Shown here: positions 1-5,393 of the stretch, piece after piece
How positions within the stretch are numbered: position 1 is the first letter of the stretch
Layout of the letters: every line of letters begins with the position of its first letter
NCBI GenBank assembly: GCA_051648405.1
Contig: JBOFFC010000167.1
Coordinates: 1 to 16,267 of the forward strand
Reading direction: 5' to 3'
Length of the DNA stretch: 16,267 nt
Source: JBOFFC01 sp051648405
GTDB taxonomy: Bacteria; Planctomycetota; Planctomycetia; Pirellulales; Lacipirellulaceae
Position numbers and translations under genes: made by a program
Notes under the pieces: generated by a model
Database searches by the model: none
What the model saw: the letters and a program-made list of their open reading frames with translations, nothing else
Told to the model about the DNA's origin: nothing

Positions 1-61
1 TGAACAGCCAGGTCCCTCGTAGCGCTTTCGCGGAACGGGCTGCGGGCTGGTACCCGGGTCG

Positions 62-88
62 CCCCCTCCCCCTGAAGGGGGCGGGGGG
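62..88. repeat. G+C-rich hairpin downstream of the kinase gene
   Basis: CCCCC at 68-72 pairs with GGGGG at 77-81 around a TGAA loop, and CCCCC at 62-66 pairs with the G run at 83-88, giving a two-part stem with one T/C mismatch. It lies about 85 bp beyond the stop of the minus-strand kinase gene, so it could stall or stabilise that transcript. No T run follows on the minus strand, so it is not a classical intrinsic terminator. Confidence 0.5.
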
Positions 89-116
89 TGTTGGCACGAT
101 GCGCGAACCCCAATCC

Positions 117-164
117 GTCCCTCACCTCTCGCCTCTATCATCTAACCTCTGCCATCTATCATCT
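117..164. repeat. Pyrimidine-rich tract with a direct repeat
   Basis: The plus strand is almost purely C/T/A here and the minus strand is purine-rich. CTATCATCT occurs at 135-143 and 156-164; a 12-base version (132-143 and 153-164) matches at 11 of 12 positions, 21 bp apart. It sits just after the kinase stop codon. It has no reading-frame logic and resembles a degenerate intergenic repeat; its function is unknown. Confidence 0.45.
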
Positions 165-172
165 CGCGCGCG

Positions 173-1147
173 TCAGCGCAGCCCGAAGCACTCGATCTCG
201 AGCCGCACCAGCTCGCCGGCCACCTCGGCGGCGGTCGCCGGGCGGCGCATCGGGTCCTTGGCAAGCATACGGTGTACGAGTGACGCCACGCTCTTGGGGG
301 TGTTGGGGCGCGCGGTGCGGAGGCAGGTCGGCTTCGCCTCGCGGTGCATCGTGAGCAGCGCCGCGGGCGAGTCGGCGTCGAGCGGCGGCCGCCCCACGAG
401 CAGCTCGTAGAGCGTCACGCCGAGGCTGTAGAGGTCCGACCGCGCGTCGGCCACGCTCGCCGACGTGAACCGCTCGGGGGCCATGTAGTGGAGCGTCCCG
501 ACCACCGGGCGGGTCGCCCACGAGCGCGACTCCTCAGGGGACTGGCAGAACCCCGTGTCGATTAGCGTCGTGTGGCCGTCGGGGCCGACCATCAGGTTCG
601 CTGGCTTCACGTCCCCGTGCACCATGCCGGTCGCCGCGTGGAGCGCCGCGAGCGCCTCGGCGCCCTGCCGCGCGATCCACAGCCCGAGCGGCATCGGCGG
701 CCGCCTCCCCGCGGCCAGCATCGCCGCCGCCGTCTCGCCGGCGAGGTACGGCGTCACGACGTAGAACGGCGGCGCGGCGACGTGCGACGACAGCACCGGC
801 GCCAGGTTTGGGTGCGAGACGCGCGTGCCGACCCACGCCTCGCGGCGCTGGGCCTCGATCGCGGCGGGCTCGCTCCACCACTCGCGCTTGAGCGACTTCA
901 CGGCGTAGGCGGCGGCCGCGCCGTCGGCGTCGGCCGGCCGAGCCAAGTAGACCCGCGTCAATGCTCCTTCGCCGAGCACACGCACCAGTTGCCACGGCCC
1001 CATCCGCCCAACCGCCTTGCGGCGTCGCGACGGGTCGCCTCCCAGCTCACGTTGCCCTAGCACGACGCGCGGCGCTTCCCCACCGTCGGCGTGCGCGCCG
1101 ACGCGAGTTACTCGCCCCGTCATCGCGGTCGCTTCGATTGTCGCCAT
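173..1147 (-). CDS. Serine/threonine protein kinase, soluble, non-RD type
   Basis: Predicted 324-residue Hanks-type kinase transferring phosphate from ATP to Ser/Thr of unknown protein targets. Visible motifs: glycine-rich loop LGEGALTRVYLA (58-69), VAIK-type lysine K84, helix-C glutamate probably E103, catalytic loop HGDVKPAN (177-184), metal-binding DTG (197-199) where most kinases have DFG, APE motif (223-225), the DLYSLG segment (238 onward) and a late conserved Arg near 301. HGD instead of HRD makes it a non-RD kinase, usually meaning no activation-loop phosphorylation control. The first ~48 residues are Arg/Gly-rich and probably disordered. There is no membrane segment or sensor domain, unlike many planctomycete kinases, so it should be cytoplasmic. 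The ATG at 1145-1147 has a GAGGGGG site about 10 bases upstream; M49 is a less likely alternative start. It lies 160 bp beyond the thiF-like gene on the same strand. Confidence 0.9.
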   Translation of the reverse strand: MATIEATAMTGRVTRVGAHADGGEAPRVVLGQRELGGDPSRRRKAVGRMGPWQLVRVLGEGALTRVYLARPADADGAAAAYAVKSLKREWWSEPAAIEAQRREAWVGTRVSHPNLAPVLSSHVAAPPFYVVTPYLAGETAAAMLAAGRRPPMPLGLWIARQGAEALAALHAATGMVHGDVKPANLMVGPDGHTTLIDTGFCQSPEESRSWATRPVVGTLHYMAPERFTSASVADARSDLYSLGVTLYELLVGRPPLDADSPAALLTMHREAKPTCLRTARPNTPKSVASLVHRMLAKDPMRRPATAAEVAGELVRLEIECFGLR

Positions 1148-1188
1148 CGCGACGTCGCCCCCTCAGCGGCTCGACGAGTCGGCACGCT

Positions 1189-1205
1189 CCCACCACAGCG
1201 GTGGG
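1189..1205. repeat. Small hairpin between the thiF-like and kinase genes
   Basis: CCCACC (1189-1194) and GGTGGG (1200-1205) form a 6-bp stem with a 5-base loop, about 100 bp after the thiF-like stop and 40 bp before the kinase start. No T tract follows. It could be a weak 3' structure of the upstream operon or part of the kinase leader. Confidence 0.35.
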
Positions 1206-1307
1206 GCACCGCCTCGGTTTCATCGGCGGTTTGGCGAGCCTCGGGTGAGACGAACGGTCGTGCCGGATGCGCTGCGCCACTGGCGCCGCTAGCAGCCCGC
1301 TCGAGAC

Positions 1308-2372
1308 TCAGCAGCCCAGCAGCCGCGCGACGACGCCGCGGGCCTGCGACTCGTCCTCGACCCCCGTGACGATCACCCGGCCATCGGCGAACAGCGTCAG
1401 CCCGTGCGGTGGGGCATCGACGCGTACGAGGAACTCGTTGCCGCGAACAACCCCCAGCGTCGCCAGCCGTTCGCGCGTCGCCCGCAGGTCAACCGCCGGG
1501 GCCCCCTCGGGGGGAGAGAGCTGCACGGCGCCGCGGCCGCACAGTGTCACCGAGCTGTGCGCCCTGCGCCCGTCGAGCCACGCGAAGTCGCGTTCGCCGC
1601 ACGCCCGGCAGCCGGGGGTCGGCTTGATCGACAGGCTGCGCCACCGGTTCGCCCACAGGTCGATCACCGTCAGGCCGTGCGCGACGGACTCGCCGGCGCC
1701 GACGAGCAGCTTGATCGCCTCGAGCGCTTCGAGCGACGCGACGACCCCCACCGCCGGGCCGAGCACCCCCAGCGCGTCGCACGTCGGCGTCTCCCCCGGC
1801 GCAGGGGCGTCGGGCACCAGGCACGCCAGGCACGCGGTCTTGCCGGGGACGATCGGCATCACGCGCCCCTCGGCGCCGATCACGCCGCCGTAGACCCACG
1901 GCGTGCCGGTCGCGAGCGCTAGGTCGTTGAGCAGCAGCCGGGCCTCGAAGTTGTCGGTCCCATCGACGAAGAGGTCGCAGCCGTCCGCGAGCTCTCGCGC
2001 ATTGCGGTGCGTAAAGTCGGCGACGATCCCTTGGGCGACGACCGAAGAGTTCACCGCCCGCAGCCGGCGCTCGGCCGCGACCGCCTTCGGGGTTCCCTCG
2101 GCGGCGTCGGCCTCGGTGAACAGCGACTGCCGCTGCAGGTTCGACAGCTCGACATAGTCGCGGTCAACGATCCGCACGCGGCCGACCCCCGCGCGGACGA
2201 GCGACTCGGCGACCGTCGAGCCGAGCGCGCCGCAGCCGACGACCAGCACACCCGACGCGGCGAGTCGCCGCTGGCCTTCGATGCCGATCGGCGCGTAGCG
2301 GACCTGCTTCGCGTAGCGCGCGAAGGGGTCGATGGGTTGCTCTGAGTCGGCGGGGTTGACTGCGTCGGCCAT
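1308..2372 (-). CDS. ThiF/MoeB/HesA-family E1-like adenylyltransferase
   Basis: 354-residue E1-like enzyme. The family activates the C-terminal Gly-Gly of a ubiquitin-like sulfur carrier (ThiS, MoaD or similar) by adenylation with ATP. Visible: nucleotide-binding GCGALGS (46-52), IVDRDYVELSNLQRQ with D70 and R81, DGTDNFEARLLLND (137-150), a zinc site from C181/C184 and C255/C258, and C198 at the position of the conserved Cys in CxxxGVLGP of MoeB/Uba4. The C-terminal part (about 290-354) ends in LTLFADGRVIVTG, matching the 'LTLFPDGRaiikGT' tail of longer MoeB/ThiF proteins; there is no rhodanese domain. It is longer than E. coli MoeB (about 250). The ATG touches the TAG of the upstream gene with no clear Shine-Dalgarno site, so translation is probably coupled. 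No ThiS or MoaD gene is in the window, so substrate and pathway (thiamine, molybdopterin or another) stay open. Confidence 0.9.
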   Translation of the reverse strand: MADAVNPADSEQPIDPFARYAKQVRYAPIGIEGQRRLAASGVLVVGCGALGSTVAESLVRAGVGRVRIVDRDYVELSNLQRQSLFTEADAAEGTPKAVAAERRLRAVNSSVVAQGIVADFTHRNARELADGCDLFVDGTDNFEARLLLNDLALATGTPWVYGGVIGAEGRVMPIVPGKTACLACLVPDAPAPGETPTCDALGVLGPAVGVVASLEALEAIKLLVGAGESVAHGLTVIDLWANRWRSLSIKPTPGCRACGERDFAWLDGRRAHSSVTLCGRGAVQLSPPEGAPAVDLRATRERLATLGVVRGNEFLVRVDAPPHGLTLFADGRVIVTGVEDESQARGVVARLLGC

Positions 2373-3119
2373 CTACACAACATATCCAGCGAGGCCCGTG
2401 TGCGGGGCGAGGCTCGCTTGCAGCCGCTCGCACGCCCGCCGGGCCGACGCCGCATCGACCGCCGACGGGTCACGCCGCACGGCGACGACGGGTCTTCCCG
2501 ACGCGATCGCCCGTTTAACCGCCGCGGCGTCCCCCGCATCGACGATCACAAGGCCCGCCGCGGCCAGCACCGCCGGCTCGGCCGGCGTGGAGTACGAGGT
2601 CGCCGTCTCGAGCAGCAGCACGCCCCACGCGGCCGCCTCGAGCCGCGTGGCGTCGTCGAACCGCTCCCCCACGAGCCCCAGCCGCTCGCGGCGTAGTCCT
2701 TCCCAATCGACCTCCCCCATCCCCCCGAACCATCCCCGAAACACCATCCGCCGCCCCTCGAGCCGCAGGTTCGCCCCGCTCTCCGCGAGCCGCCGCAGGC
2801 CGACCGCCACCGAGTGCGACTCGACCGTGCTCTCGCTGTCCATGACCTCGACCGTCAGGTCGTAGAGCATCGGCAAGTCAGGAGACCAGTAGCACGGCTC
2901 GACGACGTCGAACCGTCCGCTCCAGCCGTCCGCCTCACTCACCGTCCGCAGTGCGAAGCCCGACGGCAACGTCCGCGCACAGCGCGACCGCGGCCCGCGG
3001 AGCGACCCGCGCACCACCGCTCCAGGGGCGAGCGGCGGCATGCGTACGGCGAGCCGCGCGGCGGAGTCCGACGCGGCGGCGAGGGTCAGCTCGAGGGTTT
3101 CGAGTGTGGGTGGGCGCAA
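2373..3119 (-). CDS. Shrunken GH2-like protein (Ig-sandwich plus partial barrel), non-catalytic
   Basis: 248 residues. The middle looks like glycoside hydrolase family 2: CYWSPDLPMLYDLTVEV (76-92) is the 'WSPexPnLY' end of the Ig-like sandwich domain, VGLRRL (106-111) followed by LEGRRMVFRGW (120-130) corresponds to 'GfR...lNGkpvflrGv', and LEAAAWGVLLLETAT (160-174) corresponds to the 'aDelGilVl.E' strand of the barrel. True GH2 enzymes exceed 600 residues and carry catalytic glutamates deeper in the barrel, a region absent here, so it is unlikely to be an active glycosidase. The farthest start is TTG at 3117-3119 without an obvious ribosome site; ATG at 3039-3041 (M27) is an alternative. It is the first gene of a tight pair with the thiF-like gene (stop and start codons abut). 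Family assignment is by eye; role unknown. Confidence 0.6.
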   Translation of the reverse strand: MRPPTLETLELTLAAASDSAARLAVRMPPLAPGAVVRGSLRGPRSRCARTLPSGFALRTVSEADGWSGRFDVVEPCYWSPDLPMLYDLTVEVMDSESTVESHSVAVGLRRLAESGANLRLEGRRMVFRGWFGGMGEVDWEGLRRERLGLVGERFDDATRLEAAAWGVLLLETATSYSTPAEPAVLAAAGLVIVDAGDAAAVKRAIASGRPVVAVRRDPSAVDAASARRACERLQASLAPHTGLAGYVV

Positions 3120-3423
3120 GGCAGCAAGTCGTGGGTTGTGGAGCTCCGCGACGCGGCGGAAAGGCTTCGGTCCGACGTCACTTTAGGGCGTGCGACCGGC
3201 CGCCACCATCAACAACTCGATCGCGGTACCCTCGGCGACGGCGTGGTGAACGCGATTGCCCGCGGGTGTCCGAATCGACTCGGCGATCGCGTTTTCTCCA
3301 TCCGGAGGTTGAGTGAATCGACGCGACTGGACTAGAGTGCAGGCCCCGCGTGTCGGCGGCTGACGAACGGCGGCGACATCGCGGACTCGTCTTCGCCAAG
3401 CCTTCCAAGAGTGGAGCAGACTA
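3120..3423. other. Divergent intergenic region between the GH2-like and PEP-CTERM genes
   Basis: About 300 bp with no convincing reading frame. It should hold the promoter of the leftward GH2-like/thiF operon (a TAAAGT hexamer on the minus strand at 3180-3185 has no good -35 partner) and that of the rightward PEP-CTERM gene (TTGAGT/TAGAGT, listed separately). No strong hairpin or repeat seen. Confidence 0.5.
3309..3338 (+). promoter_or_regulatory. Possible sigma70-type promoter of the small PEP-CTERM gene
   Basis: TTGAGT (3309-3314) and TAGAGT (3333-3338) are separated by 18 bp, about 85 bp before the start codon. Both boxes are imperfect, so the call is weak. Confidence 0.25.
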
Positions 3424-3996
3424 ATGATCTGGACTCGATCGTTCGCGGCGTGGATCGTTGTGGTGGCGACTGCGGGCCAAGCTTCGGCTCAGGGCATTCT
3501 GCCGCCGCCGATCAACTTGCCTTTCGATGCGCTCTACACCGTTGGCGCCAACGGCAGCACCGATCCCGTGACGACCTTCGAAGTCGGGGGCCCGGCGCCG
3601 TGGCTGTACCTGGACCTCCCCGACGGCGCGGTTTCGAGCTTCTCGGCATGGGCCTACAGCGACTGGTTCGTTGTGGGTTCATCGGCGCCGCGGTTCCGCT
3701 CTTCCAACGGCGTCTACACCGACTTCCAGATCGGCGCGGCCGGTAGTGACAAGTACTGGATGGCCCCGACCGAGGCGCGGTGGCAGGCGTCGGGCGCCGT
3801 CGGAGAGTGGCGAGTCTCGGCCTCACACGCCTTGGTCGAGCTGATCTTGATCTACGGCGTCGGCGTGGGCAACACGTGGGCCACTGGCGCCGGGACCGTT
3901 AACTTCAACGTCGTCCAATCGGTCCCCGAGCCGTCCGGGATCGCGCTCGCGTTGGCGACGGTTGCGCTGGCAGTCGGGCGCCGCCTCCGGCGCTGA
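3424..3996 (+). CDS. Small PEP-CTERM anchored exported protein
   Basis: 190 residues. The N-terminus is a signal peptide: Arg5, a hydrophobic stretch (7-17) and a likely cleavage after QASA (19-22). The C-terminus is a classic PEP-CTERM signal: VPEP at 167-170, a hydrophobic helix (171-184), then RRLRR. In this system an exosortase recognises the tail and the protein is processed and exported to the envelope or extracellular matrix. The middle is rich in Gly, Ser, Trp and Tyr with alternating polar/hydrophobic stretches, suggesting a beta-sandwich; no known domain recognised and no cysteines. The ATG is preceded by TGGAG (3412-3416) at 7-base spacing. No exosortase gene is in the window; these genes are usually scattered singly. 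It ends 34 bp before the convergent fic gene, with no clear terminator between them. Confidence 0.85.
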   Translation: MIWTRSFAAWIVVVATAGQASAQGILPPPINLPFDALYTVGANGSTDPVTTFEVGGPAPWLYLDLPDGAVSSFSAWAYSDWFVVGSSAPRFRSSNGVYTDFQIGAAGSDKYWMAPTEARWQASGAVGEWRVSASHALVELILIYGVGVGNTWATGAGTVNFNVVQSVPEPSGIALALATVALAVGRRLRR

Positions 3997-4030
3997 CGCG
4001 GACCGTGGTTCCCGTTCGTCGGTCGGGGGT

Positions 4031-5185
4031 TCACCCGTACAACGCAAACTCGTTCGAGTCCCCCGTCAGCAGGCGCAACAGCTTGGGGTGCACGAACAGC
4101 TTCTCTCGGCCGACGGTGAGCTCCTGGAGCACGCCGACCTCGACGAGCGCCTTCAGGTGCCGCGACGCCGCGCGGCGCTCGGCGAGCCCCGCCTCGACCA
4201 CGTTGCCGATCCGGCAGTACGGCAGCTCGAAGACGAGGCTCACCAGCTCGTGCCGGTAGACCTGCGGTGCCTTGGCGCGGATGTGGCTCGCGGTGTGCTC
4301 CATCAGCTGTGCAATGGCGTCGATCTTGTCTCGAGTCCAGAGGGCCGTCTCTTCGACCCCTTCGACGATGTAGAGCGTCCACGCCTCCCAGGCGTCGTCC
4401 GTCGTTACGGCGAGCAGCAGGCGGTAGTAGTCTGCGCGGGTCCGCAGCAGGTAACGGCTGAGGTACAGGATCGGCAGCGTCAGCAGCCCCTCGCTCACCA
4501 GGAACAGGCTGTTCAGCACCCGCCCCGTGCGGCCGTTGCCGTCGGTGAAGGGGTGGATCGCCTCGAACTGGTAGTGCCCAACCGCCATCCGCACCAGCGG
4601 GTCGATCTCGGTCCGTTCGTGAAGGAAGCGCTCCCAGTTCGAGAGCAGCCCGCGCAACAAGTCCTCTCCCACGGGCGGGGTGTAGACGACCTCCGCGGCG
4701 CCGCCGGCCGTCTCCCTGGCGAGCGCCGTCCCGGGGACGCGCCGGACGCGGGTCTCGACCCCCATGATCTGGGTGCAGACCTCCTCCGCGGTGCGCAGGG
4801 TCAGCGGCCGCGCGGCGAGCGAGCGGAACCCCCCCAGCAGCGACTGGCTGTAGCGCAGCGCCTCCTTGGTGGCCGGGTCGGACGCGTCGTTGCGGTCCCG
4901 CTGGGCGAACAGCCGGTCGCTGGTGGTGACGATGTTCTCGATCTCCGAGCTCGCCTGCGACTCGAGCAGCGGGATCGAGTTGATCAGCACCCCCTGATTG
5001 GGGATCCGCTCGGCCGCCTGCTTGAGCTCGGCGACGGCCGCTCGTGCGGTGATGCAGCGCTTGAGGACCGCCCGGGTCTCGAGCTCCGCGGCCGGCGGGA
5101 GCAGCGGCAGCCGGTTGTAGGGGGCGTCGTGGCGCCAGACGGGGGGGGAACGGCGGCTTGCGGCGGCTTTTATTGTGGTGGCCAC
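4031..5185 (-). CDS. Fic-family protein adenylyltransferase (class II, SoFic-like)
   Basis: Fic enzymes transfer AMP from ATP to a hydroxyl side chain of a target protein. Numbered from the far GTG at 5233, the core motif HPFTDGNGRTGR is at 227-238, complete with catalytic H227. The inhibitory motif S95-x3-E99-N100 (in SSEIEN) lies N-terminal to it, making this class II, where the Glu blocks ATP until relieved. The ATP-lid region has EVVYTPPVGE (181-190). The last ~85 residues look like a winged helix (ELPYCRIGNVVEAGL, then ASRHLKALVEVGVL). From memory it resembles Shewanella SoFic nearly end to end, but that protein begins near residue 31 of this frame. Start choice: the frame is open to a GTG at 5233, but that GTG lies inside an operator-like arm and upstream of a good promoter (5192-5220); GTG at 5183-5185 gives 384 residues and a near-leaderless mRNA. 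Target unknown; no antitoxin gene beside it. Confidence 0.9.
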   Translation of the reverse strand: MATTIKAAASRRSPPVWRHDAPYNRLPLLPPAAELETRAVLKRCITARAAVAELKQAAERIPNQGVLINSIPLLESQASSEIENIVTTSDRLFAQRDRNDASDPATKEALRYSQSLLGGFRSLAARPLTLRTAEEVCTQIMGVETRVRRVPGTALARETAGGAAEVVYTPPVGEDLLRGLLSNWERFLHERTEIDPLVRMAVGHYQFEAIHPFTDGNGRTGRVLNSLFLVSEGLLTLPILYLSRYLLRTRADYYRLLLAVTTDDAWEAWTLYIVEGVEETALWTRDKIDAIAQLMEHTASHIRAKAPQVYRHELVSLVFELPYCRIGNVVEAGLAERRAASRHLKALVEVGVLQELTVGREKLFVHPKLLRLLTGDSNEFALYG

Positions 5186-5191
5186 GCAATC

Positions 5192-5220
5192 AGGATAGCT
5201 CGCCGCGATCTGCGGGTCAA
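5192..5220 (-). promoter_or_regulatory. Sigma70-type promoter of fic
   Basis: On the minus strand TTGACC (5220-5215) and TATCCT (5197-5192) are separated by exactly 17 bp. Initiation about 7 bases after the -10 box falls at or next to the GTG at 5185, suggesting a leaderless or very short-leader transcript. The -35 box lies 3 bp from the nearest TGACACGT-type element. Confidence 0.55.
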
Positions 5221-5223
5221 CGA

Positions 5224-5360
5224 AACGTGTCACTTAATTGAATAGAAAATGACACGTCGTGTGCGAACTGTCGTCGTCGGTGACACGTCCCGGCAACGTG
5301 TCACTTTTGTGACGCCTTAGTGACACGTCACCGAGGACCTGTCGTTGCCGATGACAGGTC
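5224..5360. repeat. Array of TGACACGT inverted/direct repeats (operator-like)
   Basis: Five perfect copies of the 8-mer TGACACGT or its complement: reverse 5225-5232, forward 5250-5257, forward 5281-5288, reverse 5296-5303, forward 5321-5328. Two larger units share one architecture: AACGTGTCACTT, 14 unrelated bases, then TGACACGTC (5224-5258 and 5295-5329, 71 bp apart). A diverged pair follows: GACCTGTC (5336-5343) and GACAGGTC (5353-5360), a perfect 8-bp inverted repeat. The array lies between the uvrA stop and the fic promoter. Exact reuse of arms with unrelated spacers points to protein binding rather than RNA structure. Confidence 0.75.
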
Positions 5361-5393
5361 GCAGGGAGGCTCGTTCGCGGCGGTGCCCTCCGC

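Noticed and set aside
3852..5189. Long minus-strand frame overlapping fic
   Set aside because: Out of frame with the intact Fic protein; composition is Arg/Ala/Gly-rich shadow sequence.
5224..5360. CRISPR array
   Set aside because: Repeat units are short, alternate in orientation and have irregular spacing; no cas genes.
5336..5360. Intrinsic terminator for uvrA
   Set aside because: The 8-bp stem has no T run on the minus strand; it fits better as a diverged member of the TGACACGT array.
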